Source of the DNA: Kwoniella bestiolae CBS 10118
Taxonomy: Eukaryota > Basidiomycota > Tremellomycetes > Tremellales > Cryptococcaceae
Direction of reading: 5' to 3'
DNA: 64,000 nucleotides
NCBI RefSeq assembly: GCF_000512585.2
Contig: NC_089244.1
Location: 186,001-250,000, forward strand
Below are positions 20,160 through 30,179 of this stretch, in pieces. The notes beneath the pieces are model-generated. The model was not told the DNA's origin and did not search any database. It saw nothing but the letters and a program-made list of their open reading frames with translations. Position 1 is the first letter of the stretch; the number at the start of each line of letters is the position of its first letter. The translations under genes were made by a program, and so were the position numbers.

Positions 20160-23100
20160 AAGAGTGAGGAACGCGATGGGAGGAGGGGAGTTGTCAATAT
20201 TGGTATGAGATTGACCACCGATTGAAAAGGGCCTGTTGACTCCTTATGTGTATCCTGTGGCTGAGAGGACATGAACGAGAAAGAGGGAGGATAGATCGAA
20301 AGGAAGGGGAAACGGCGTGTGTGCGAGACGATGTTGAAGATCGGGTGGACGCTGAAGATCGGATGCGATGAAGCGGTCGAGTTGAAATAAGGAAGGAGAG
20401 TAAATTAAGTTAGCGATGAAACGGCTAATGTGTAGATGAAAGAGGTGAAAGCCGAAATACAATGATGGTCTGTATGATATGTGTGATGATAGGATCAAAG
20501 AGGTATCGCAACCAACATCAGAGTGAGAGATCAAGATCTACTTTGTGAGATGATGGATGATGAGAATCGGAAAAGAGGGATTGATGTCAGATATAAAGGG
20601 ATACGACCGTTAACGACGACAATAGTATGGTGCAGGGTGGCGTAAATGATGCGATGATATATAAAGATGAAGAGTGGTCAAAGCTATAAAAGGGGGAAAG
20701 GAGGATAAAACGCACGGGCAAAGTATGAGAGATAGATCAGAGACAGAGACAGAAACAGTGTCGATGAGAAACAAATTATAAATTATAGTAGTATTGATGG
20801 TAGATGAAGTTGCTTTTGATGGTTGATGGATGATGACCGATGCAATGATTGGCATTAGCATCAAAGTAAAAAATGAAATTGTCCGGCCATGACGGCTAGA
20901 GAGTGATAGTGATAGTCATCAGGTATTACTAAAGCCAAGAGGAACGGCAGAGAGAAGAGGGGGGAGGGGTATGGGGGCTGTGCGTCAATCATTTATAGTC
21001 CAAAGGATAGTCACAAAGTCACAAAGTAGTAACAATAACGGACAGGAAACAGTACATTGTCCGATGTAAGGGTTTGAACGGAAGATATGAAAGAGAAAGA
21101 GAGAGGAGACGAAAAAGAAGCGAAAGGAGTGTTCATCCTCATCTCAGTAAGGTATCATATCATATCTCAACGATAAACCACTGCACTTCGGGTCCCGATA
21201 TCGAGCATTCACCGAAAGTGAAGCCAAAGCCAAAGCCACTCAAAGGATGGTCCACAAATAAAGTAGGAATAGAACCATCTCATTGAATCTGATACCGTCT
21301 CATCGCAACAAGAGGAAAAGTGAAGAGAACAGTCACTCACCTACAGGCTCCAGGATTTAGCACGTAGCTACACCTTAGTACAAGTCTATGACTTTCTTGG
21401 TTTTTTTCCTATCCTATCCTATTGTTAATGGATGTTTCAACCGTCTCGGGCTATAGGAGATAAAACTAGAGGTTAAACCCGTTTCCTCGGTTCGGTACCG
21501 AATCCTCTAGTTCTAGTCCTAGGCCATGTAAAGTTCAAAGGATGGTCGCCACCAACCGAAGACGAGGAGGGGATGATGACGACGTTGTGTGGTTGAGGGG
21601 AAATACAAATTCACAAGGTCCTCTTGGTATTGGTATTGTGATTCCGAATCAGCTAGTATACAGATAAGTCAGCACTAGCTTAGCTCGCAACGAAAGAAAG
21701 CCACGCATAATCATACAACACACAACGACACAACTCTAAACCTAAAATAGATTGATTTGATGGGATGGCTTCGTCTCTTCATCTCCGTTCCGCTTAACCT
21801 CATCTAAGCTAAGTTGACCCCACTCTACAAAGATAGTCTGGGTCTCACCCCACTCGACCTCAGCCTGGGGAGGAAGAAAACAGAAGAAAAGACGAGCCAG
21901 GCCAATCAGGGCAAGGAGGAGTGACATGAGGCCGCCGCGTGATACAGATGTGATACAGAAAACAGCACGGACGATAAAGGCACATCAGCACAACCCAATG
22001 CCGCTTTCACCGATGATGATGCTGGTGATCATGGCATTGCCGCAGGTGCCATCAAGGGTACGATGAATGCACATCGAAAGGAGGGGCTTGATTCTAGACT
22101 CGTTTGGGTGCACAGCATCGAGATATGTAATGAGATGGGACGATAAAGCACAGGTCAGACAGGGAATCGTTAAAGAGGACTTACGATGGAATGTACTTGT
22201 TCTAGTGCCGTTTCACAGTGGTTCTATGAGATTTGATTTGATTCTGACCCAAGTAGATGGAGGCACTAGGACGCCGATGGTCAGCCGACATCACTGTGAT
22301 GATGCGTGTTTGTCCATACCAGTAGTGATGGTCAACCAACCAGCTGATGATGAGATAATTAAAGGTAGATCCTCAATCAACGTCCACTCACTCACCTATA
22401 ATTGAAGTTGTTCGATCTGATGGTCCCAACGAGATCGGATCAAGGTATAGATCGATTGGATGAAAGGAAGTGTGATGTTCGATAGGGGAAAGAAGAATGA
22501 TTAGATGGGCGGAAGGGATCTTTCGTCAGCCATACATATATAATGAGTGATGAATGATGGGTGGGTGGGTGATCATCAATCAATTCTCACCTTTTGTTCT
22601 TCTGGGATAACTTCTTTTTGTTCCTCTAACCTTTTTGATGTTCTTAATTCTTTGTCGAAATGGTACATCCAAAACACCTTTCTGTCCTTTGACGGACAAC
22701 AAAATGTCACTATTTCTCTCCGATTTGATCGCTCGTCTCCGCCTGTTCCTTAGTGCGTGTTGCCTCGAGGTAAAGTCGTATTTCTATTGGTGAGGTGGCG
22801 CTGTGTAGTATGTTTCTCCCGAATAGAGTGAGGTATTGAGTTACTTGGAGATGCGATGGTTGCCTCGAGAGAAAGCGAGGTGCGAGGACAAGGGATAGAG
22901 GAATACGGTATAACAATACACTACCCATGAGGTGTAGAGGAACACCGACGATAGAGGCCGTATAAGGGGCAACGCACGAGCGAATGAGATCTCGAGTGGA
23001 CCGTGATGACACAGCTGATTCGGTCAGTCGATCTTTCCTGCTTGTTTGTCTTTGATGGGAACGATGCGAATGGTGGATAGTTAATTAAATCATTAGGGTG

Positions 23101-24502
23101 GACAAAACAAGAAGGTAGTCGATTGATGGTAACTTAGCAGACGAGAGGGGGAAAGAACAATGCGCCCAACTTCCATTTCTGCGTATCATGTATATGTATG
23201 CATTTATCGTTCAATCGGACACACACACACACACACAGAGAGAGGAGGGATACTTGATTAGCTAGTGAAGTGTTATTTCTGACGAGCGAGTGAAGTGTCC
23301 GTTCCTGCGCTGCCACGAACCGGTCAACTTTATTCCGGATGATTAATTGCGTTTCAGGTTATCATAAACACGTGTAATCCATGTGCCCGTTACATCTTCG
23401 CCCAAGGGGTTGAAACTGTTGTTGACAGTGAGGATGAAAGGTTTACGAGGAGGACATGACTCCCTCCGAAAGCCCGCACTCGTAAACTCATGAGCTATAA
23501 AAGGACGCCCTGCAGCAGCGGTGAACAAACTGATCTCAGTAATCCGAACGACTCGCCACTCACTTCCATACCTGATCTTTGGTCTCTTAGCACTTTACGT
23601 CACAGATACCTCTGGTTCCAGTCTCATCAACATCAAAAATCATCCACACTCTACGCTATGCCGTCGAACTGTGGATATGGGACATTCTCTAAAGATTCTA
23701 GGAAGGTAATCAGACAAGAAGAACAAGACTTTTGTGGAAGCGCGCTTAGACTAGAAAATTTTCATATTTCTTCTTCTCTTCTCTTCTGTCTCGTATGCAA
23801 CATCGTTTACAACAAAGACAATATGGCGAGGAAGGTCTTGTTATGAATCATATGTCGTCTTTATAACATATATATTCTATCCTACCATAAAGTCAGCTCG
23901 CCTCGTGTGGGATGATTCGCCTGCGTTGGCAATTTCCGGGTGCGATATCGTTTCGGGTCGAGTCATGCTGATCGTCTCTGCCCCTCTGGAGAAGGCGGTC
24001 TAACCGGTCATGTTCGAAAGTCAGCAAGCAGACTCTTTCTATGCTCAGCTAACCTGCGCTTTCTTGGATATACCTGTCAATATGTTGAGCACAGTTGCTG
24101 GGGGTCGCAATAAACGTCATACATCTCTGGTATATTTCGTAGCACAGCCAGGGGAAGATGAAGTAGCTTCACAGCATTCCTCAAAAGGGCTGAAGCACTT
24201 GCTCGAGTACATAACTGAAAGGATGATCATAGTGTCATCGACTCGCTTGAACTCCTGGGGGTTCGTCCTTCGCCGATACTGTTCCTTTGAAGATAACCTA
24301 GCAGGTTCTGCGGCTCTCGTGGGCATTATTTAAAGACTCGTCTCTAGCGTGAACCATCCCACAAAGAGACGGTCGTGCCAGCGCAATCACCACTTTCGCA
24401 TATTTTCCCGTCCAATCTTTCGCCACTCAGTGCCCCAACCCTCAGGCTACATTAGATCGTCGACAGATCCTGATTGATTATCATCAATCTCATCCACAGT
24501 CT
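20160..24502. other. 4.3-kb gene-poor region upstream of the GATA factor
   Basis: No protein I can recognise on either strand. On the minus strand, 20160-21000 is strongly pyrimidine-rich (purine-rich on plus: agagag, gatgatg), as expected for a long leader and promoter of the GATA gene. Short ATG frames in it could act as upstream ORFs. A 107-aa plus-strand frame at 24010-24333 lacks any motif. An AC/AG microsatellite lies at 23219-23245. A noncoding transcript is possible but not visible from sequence. Confidence 0.4.
23219..23245. repeat. AC/AG dinucleotide microsatellite
   Basis: About nine AC units run directly into four to five AG units, in noncoding DNA. Confidence 0.85.
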
Positions 24503-24507
24503 ATGCT

Positions 24508-25330
24508 ATGCAGCCAAGCGCTGAAGTTCAGACGAGTGCATCTGCCGAAGATCTCGGAGACACCTTTTCCACTGCCACCACCCCTACTATCGATATACTC
24601 TCCATTTTCAGACTCTGATGGAACTTTGGCAGGGGATTCGATCTCCGAGACTCTTCGCCTCACTTTTGACTCCCTCAGTCGCCAGGTCGAAGGTTACATC
24701 TCTACCGCAGACAGGATTGAAACGCGAATTCGATCGGGTGATGACTGCCCCATGGATAACCCAAGACCGATAAGCGAAAGAGTTTTCTCTGATTTCAAGT
24801 CAGACTTGTTACTCTGCGCGACTCCACTTACCAATGAAGTAGACAAATTCAGGATTTACAGCATGTCCAGATCCGTTGGGGATCTGTGTGATCGATACAA
24901 GGCGGCATTTTTGCGACTTTCCGAGGCCGGAGCCAATCAATGGAAGATCACAGAGTACGGCGAGGTGCTGGAGAGTGCTTGCAAAGCCACGAAGACCTGT
25001 CTCGAGGAGTCACTCAAGTACATCAAAACTAAGAAGAACATTCCTGATCGAGACACTGACATTTCAGGGTTTGAGTACCCACAGGAGATTGTAGGGAGTT
25101 GGGAAGAGATGTATGCAACTGTCAAGAGTTGGTTTAAGTTTATGGACCTCAATGAGTGGAATCGTGACTATATGCGGAAAGAGTGGCTCCTCAAGGTACA
25201 TCCTTTGCAAGCCAAGGAGCGGGAGATGGACGAAGCGATGGAAGACCATTCCAAGGCCGCACGAAATATTTCGAAGTTTGGCAAAATGAAAAGCAGTATG
25301 GCAGACCTCTTATGCCGAGATACCATTTAG
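24508..25330 (+). CDS. Helical-family protein of unknown function
   Basis: Two models share the same body. An unspliced frame from the ATG at 24503 gives 275 aa with a Pro/Leu-rich start unlike the rest of the family. An ATG at 24508 with an intron at 24536-24611 (acceptor preceded by tctccattttcag) gives 248 aa beginning MQPSAEVQTNSDGTLAGDS, which looks more natural; I prefer this one. The body is helical and charged with no signal or membrane segment. Its segment YGEVLESACKATKTCLEESL, followed by a DTDISGFEYP block, matches YGEKLKAACDNMRDYLQASK and DVDDFDYP in the small gene at 27458-27763, so the two are paralogues. LSE followed by an ESL/ETL-type motif is as in the gene at 28789. Function unknown. 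Confidence 0.58.
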
Positions 25331-26147
25331 CCGGACTCCAAGCGGATGCCATTCGAGATATTTCGAACGACACATCAACACACGATCTGAACAGAGAACG
25401 GATGGGAACGAGAACACATAGTCGGAAAGTGCGGTTATGTTGCAGGTTGAATTTTGAAACCAGATGAACCGGAATCGGCAGATGCACTTTTTGGTATAGA
25501 TTGGTGACCAAACTAGTTGATCATCAGACGACACACATGACTCGGCATGACGTCTGTACTGCCATCTTGTGCAGAGTGCAACACAAAACACGACCAGTCG
25601 TCATGAATCTTTCTGACTGTTTTCGCCGTAAAATAAGCAATGGTCACGAAGGACAGATACAGTCTGCGATTTTGCTGCAAGCATTGATTACTCGCCAGGA
25701 AGATAGTTGTATACATATGATTGAAGAATTTGCCACGTAGCTCTCTTGATTTCAACAGAGATTGATACTCTGCATTTTCCGTCATCAAATCTTGTGCACC
25801 TGTGTAACTTTGAGCCTCCACAGTACACACACTCCATCACGAGCAAATATACACTGTAAGGAAGGATGCATCGACTTCAAGCGTCACATCCTCTGATGAT
25901 ACATGGTGATGCCACCACAAGCGAAGTCACCTCAGTCCTCATCCTTTCAGCTACCACGAAAATGAAGAGGACTGTCTACGTTTATGGTACATTCTCCACC
26001 TCTGGAAGGGAGAGGCTGAACGTATATACGTTCATTCTGATTGTTGTCATTTCAATGCATCGAACAAAAGTCTTGATACATATAGTGATTGGTCTAGCCC
26101 CTCTTTCAAAACCTACCGTGACCCGCATCCAATAACGCATGCGAAGT
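25331..26147. other. Spacer between helical-family copies
   Basis: No supported gene. Overlapping frames on both strands (for example 25513-25830 minus and 25866-26135 plus) have no motif and no family similarity. Confidence 0.35.
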
Positions 26148-26900
26148 ATGAACGCCTCAAACGATCAAAGCTTTAGGGATGGTACGTCACTTGCGGCCAC
26201 TGAATAAAACTCAGGGGCCACAACGCTGGTGGATCTCTGAAGAGATGTCGCCAAACGTATGGCAGAGAATCATCAAACACTTCAAGATAAATATGGACAA
26301 TTACTTGTTGAAAGTCAAAAGGCAAATGATCAAAAGAAGTACACTTTTGAGCAAGATACCATTCTGTCAGGTGATGAGAATATCAAAGCTTACCAAAGCG
26401 CTCGGAATTCCGCTGCGGCCCTCAGGTGGGATACACACGCACAGGTGCCCGACCAATTCACGATCCACACCATACAAGGAGTCGCCAATAAGATGATCGC
26501 TCTCACGGAGCACTGGTACAACTTGTCCAGGGAGCGTAAGAGAGAGATGTCCGGTTGGGCGTTGAAACAATTGAATGAAGCGATCGAAGCCTTGGATCTA
26601 TACACTTTCTCCAAGAACGCTTCCGGCGTGTCTCATCATACTTGCGAAGATTACAATTGTCTCACAGAGGACGCTGAGTTACACAAAGAGGCTTATGCGA
26701 GTGCTCGAGAGAATGTAAGAGCTGACCAGGCAGCTATTGAAGGTTGTTTGGGGTTCACTGAACACTCTGATACCAGTCGAAGTCTGCTGGCACATACGTA
26801 TCGAGTGTGGCAAATCGCAATTCGAGCTCTGAAAGACCAGGAAGGGTCTGAGATGGACGGGCTTTGCGATGCTTTGAACGACTTTAACATGGAGATGTGA
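26148..26900 (+). CDS. Helical-family protein of unknown function, probably two exons
   Basis: The uninterrupted frame from the ATG at 26259 gives 213 aa (MAENHQTLQDKYG onward). I prefer a spliced start. The ATG at 26148 gives MNASNDQSFRD, then a GTACGT donor at 26182 and an acceptor at 26244 (ctctgaagag). This joins in phase to DVAKRMAENHQ and gives 229 aa. That N-terminus resembles the Asn/Ser/Asp-rich starts of the other copies (MNPPSND, MNNSGSN). The protein is helical, charged and Ala-rich, with no secretion or membrane signal. Family membership is inferred from size, composition, N-terminus and position between two clearer members; I could not place the core motif with confidence. Function unknown. 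Confidence 0.5.
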
Positions 26901-27457
26901 GGGATATAGGGAGTTCTTTGTAATCTCGTCCATCATGGTCAGCCTCTGTAGACACTTCATACCTTCGGTGCCAAAGGAAGTCTCATACGTTTATTGACGA
27001 GTGCCTTGCGGTGCATCATAATATCCTTTGACTCAGACGACACAGGCTTTGAAAGAGTGGCTCAGCATTTGCAAATCATTCGACTTCGTTTCACGTCCTT
27101 ATGCTCAGGGGAGACTACTTCGCATCATAGTGTGTCACCTCTTCCATTGATCGATCAAAGGTGGGAACTCTCACGAAAGGATTTATGGAAGTCACAAGTC
27201 ATATTGCATAACCCTCGCTGTACTCTACAATCCATTCGGAAAAGGCGCAAAAGCCCTCACAATATCGTCTCCAGGCGGTACCTCTATCAAGTCATCGTAA
27301 CCCCGATCAATCGTCTGAAGGACTTCTCCTCATAGGGTCCATCTTTGTCTATTATCGTGAGTTCCACTTGGTGGTGACCATCGGATCGTCCGGTCGACTT
27401 GATAGCAATGTTTGACGTTTTCAACGACAGGCTTTACACCAATCGGAGCACCTGATC
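26901..27457. other. Spacer between helical-family copies
   Basis: A 113-aa plus-strand frame (26994-27335) is open but has no recognisable motif. It might be a decayed family piece. Nothing else is seen. Confidence 0.3.
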
Positions 27458-27763
27458 ATGAGTTATCCTTACCACTATATCGGGCGCGTGCAACACACAG
27501 ACAACGGGACATTTACACAATTCCGGACCGTGTACACCTCTGTCGCGTGCCCACAATATACTCAAGGCACTGACCAATTTACCGAAGGATATGATCAAGA
27601 CAATCAAGACTTCATCAAGGAGTATGGTGAAAAATTGAAAGCCGCATGCGATAACATGAGGGATTACTTGCAAGCCTCCAAAGCTTACGTCGCCCAGACT
27701 CCCGATCTTCCTGATCTGTCTTCGGACGTGGACGATTTCGATTACCCTTCGGCTTACAAATAA
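27458..27763 (+). CDS. Short helical-family paralogue (101 aa), possibly a fragment
   Basis: A frame of 101 aa whose C-terminal half (IKEYGEKLKAACDNMRDYLQ, then a Pro/Asp linker and DVDDFDYPSAYK) closely follows the spacing of the gene at 24508-25330 (TEYGEVLESACKATKTCLEE ... DTDISGFEYPQE). The relative continues for another 85 residues past the FEYP block, whereas this copy stops three residues later. It is therefore truncated at the C-terminus, and its N-terminal half is short. It may be a relic or may have missed exons. Function unknown. Confidence 0.45.
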   Translation: MSYPYHYIGRVQHTDNGTFTQFRTVYTSVACPQYTQGTDQFTEGYDQDNQDFIKEYGEKLKAACDNMRDYLQASKAYVAQTPDLPDLSSDVDDFDYPSAYK

Positions 27764-28788
27764 GTGTCGATCTGCGACGGACGCTTTCGACGAGTATGAT
27801 GTCATCATGCTGACTGATGATGAGAGGGGCAACCCAGCCAGTCGTGATCCCTCTTTATCCGAGGGATTAATGGAGTAGTGTCAACTAGAGAGTGATATCG
27901 TCTCTATTGCCGAAGGAAAGCAGGGTGGGAAGTTGTGCAAGATGAATATGATATTAAAGAATAAATGTAACAGATAGGAGAACCGTGCCCTCATTAGATC
28001 TTTTCCGTTAGTATCTTCCACTGAATTCCGTGTCATGGACAGTTCAGAGTATGCATTTGTCCGAACCGCTCTCATAGAACATAACCAAATCCTCTGCAAG
28101 TAATTCAATCTTCTGTGAGCGTGCCCACCTGGGGCCCAATCCCCGTGCATTCTCCAATCTCCTCCATCCAATTTCCAATTGGGCGCAAGGTGTGCGGGAG
28201 TGGCCATTCGAGCTTTCATACTTCGATTCTATACATCTTCACCCACTGACGGCCCCCTCGTATATAACGCAATCTCAAACACTCCAAACATAAGGGTCAA
28301 CTTGAGATACGTTCGACTATCCTTCTTGACGGTTTCCTTCCCCTCACCAAAGTGGATGAAATCGCCCTTATCATGTTAAGCGCGTGCTCTTGCAATGCAT
28401 TCAACCTGAATGGCTTCACTTGACTTAGCAGATGGTGAAGTCTTTTGTGGTGCATTTTCAGCGAATTTGCAGATCGTGACTGGCAGATCAAGTCGTCATT
28501 GAGGTGTCATCGGAATGCCTCCTTTATACTGGAAGGGTCATCCCAAGCTCCGTTCAAAGGAGGCACTTTCCCTTGAACGAGATACCCATTGCCTGCTTTA
28601 CTCGCTTCCGGTAGGTATATATGCAAGCTCAATGCGGCACTGCCTTCAAGGTACCCTCCAATGAGAGTCGGTCCAGCTTGGCCGCTACCGAGCATATTTT
28701 ATTTCTTCACGAAGACGCCACGTCGCAACGCAGGTGCAAGATCTGATCATTGCTCGAGCCTGTTTGACACGTAGCTGCTACAGGCATC
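27764..28788. other. Spacer between helical-family copies
   Basis: About 1 kb with only short frames on both strands and no motif. It includes the presumed promoter of the gene at 28789. Confidence 0.35.
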
Positions 28789-29706
28789 ATGAGCTCCCCT
28801 CGTCACTCGTCGCAATTCCCCTCGATCAAGAGTACCAGGAAACGTAAGGCAAAGATCATCGGCTGGATGAGTACAGTCGAAGATTCCTCGGAGACTGAAT
28901 CTCACGGTACAGAAGCTATTGAAGAGGGGGTCAGCACGGAGCAGAAGAAATTAGACGAGGTCCGAAGGGCTGTGGGCGAATACAACAGGATCCTGACAGA
29001 CGTGAGGAACCAAAGTGTTAAGTCTTCGGAGGTAAGATACCCTGATCCTGAAGAGGACTCAGCTAGGATAGCTCATATAGGAAAGCTCATAATGGAACTA
29101 AAGGAGAGCGGGGCGACCAGTCAGGAAGCCAAAAATAAGGCTTCCGGATTGAGTGAAGATTGTCGTGGCATATCTGACAACCTGAGGATTTTGAAGGAAC
29201 GGAACGAGGAGATCGAGTCTTGTAGACAACTGCTTAGCAAGGCCAATAGATTGACTCGCGAGACCTTAACCAAGTATCAGCAAGGATCTGCCAGCGATTG
29301 CGAAGCTCTAGTCAACGAGATGGCTGCGGCGCACCACCATGTAAATGCCAATTCGCAAAAGATCAATGATGCTGTCACCTGTGTTTCCGAGGTATATAGA
29401 ATTCACGATGGGTCATCAACAGATCACCGGTGGAACCTCGAGTACGGTCTGGACGGTAAAGTGGAAGAGCTCAGGATGCAGGATCATACGTTGATCTCGG
29501 AGGTAGAGGCCTGGGGTGAATCGAGACAGCAGATAGACAATAGCAAGTTTCCCACCGAACTGAGGCGACTTCTACCTGATCGATACAATGATCTGTTGAC
29601 ATCGGTTGAGACTTCACGACCCGAAGATCATATCAAGACTTTCGGTACTTTCTCTTGTCCGTCGCCATCTTTCGGGAAACAGGAGTTAAGTTTGTTCGCC
29701 CATTAG
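28789..29706 (+). CDS. Helical-family protein of unknown function (305 aa)
   Basis: A single open frame of 305 aa, the longest intact family member. Residues 1-26 are basic and Ser-rich. A second in-frame ATG at 28867 (MSTVEDSSETESHGTEAIEE) would give 279 aa and an acidic start more like its relatives, so the start is uncertain. Residues about 55-215 are coiled-coil-like. The block LSEDCRGISDNLRILKER, then EIESCRQLLSKANRLTRETL, matches position by position the block LSQRCYQSLSKYYTLKND, then KVSQLYQLLRDSNKLGDETL in the gene at 9470-9994, on the other strand and 19 kb away. No signal peptide, membrane segment or catalytic motif is seen. Function unknown. Confidence 0.62.
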   Translation: MSSPRHSSQFPSIKSTRKRKAKIIGWMSTVEDSSETESHGTEAIEEGVSTEQKKLDEVRRAVGEYNRILTDVRNQSVKSSEVRYPDPEEDSARIAHIGKLIMELKESGATSQEAKNKASGLSEDCRGISDNLRILKERNEEIESCRQLLSKANRLTRETLTKYQQGSASDCEALVNEMAAAHHHVNANSQKINDAVTCVSEVYRIHDGSSTDHRWNLEYGLDGKVEELRMQDHTLISEVEAWGESRQQIDNSKFPTELRRLLPDRYNDLLTSVETSRPEDHIKTFGTFSCPSPSFGKQELSLFAH

Positions 29707-30179
29707 CACGGCTACGAGAGGTCGTCAAGTATGCGGCATTTGTGCAATGCGGCACCAGGGTAAGCCTGGTCAGTGAGATAGCGGTCAGTCAATGGATAAC
29801 AAGAGCGAAAGGTAGCTTCAATTCGTGTTTTGCTATATAGGCTGACAAGATGATACTGTATGTATGAATGGTCGATTCGCAGTCACCGACGATTTGTACC
29901 TTATCGTTTTTTTTGGCTTTGTTTCGTGTTGCACATGTAAACGACATCCGTGCAAGGCAGCTCAGCTGTCTGCAGCTATACATCTCTACATTTACTGAGG
30001 CAGATGCATCCCACCTACCAACCACCATTGACCACTTCAATCGACTGATCATCGCAAATGACGATTAATCAAGAAATTTGGAACAGTTCGTCACATTAAA
30101 ATTCCAAACCTCGCTTGAATTACAAATACATCTGTTACACAACATAACATACGAAGCTTTCCAGTCCCTCAAGCTTTGA
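29707..30179. other. Convergent 3' region
   Basis: 473 bp between the plus-strand helical-family gene and the minus-strand SF3A1 gene. It contains 3' untranslated sequence. No gene seen. Confidence 0.45.
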
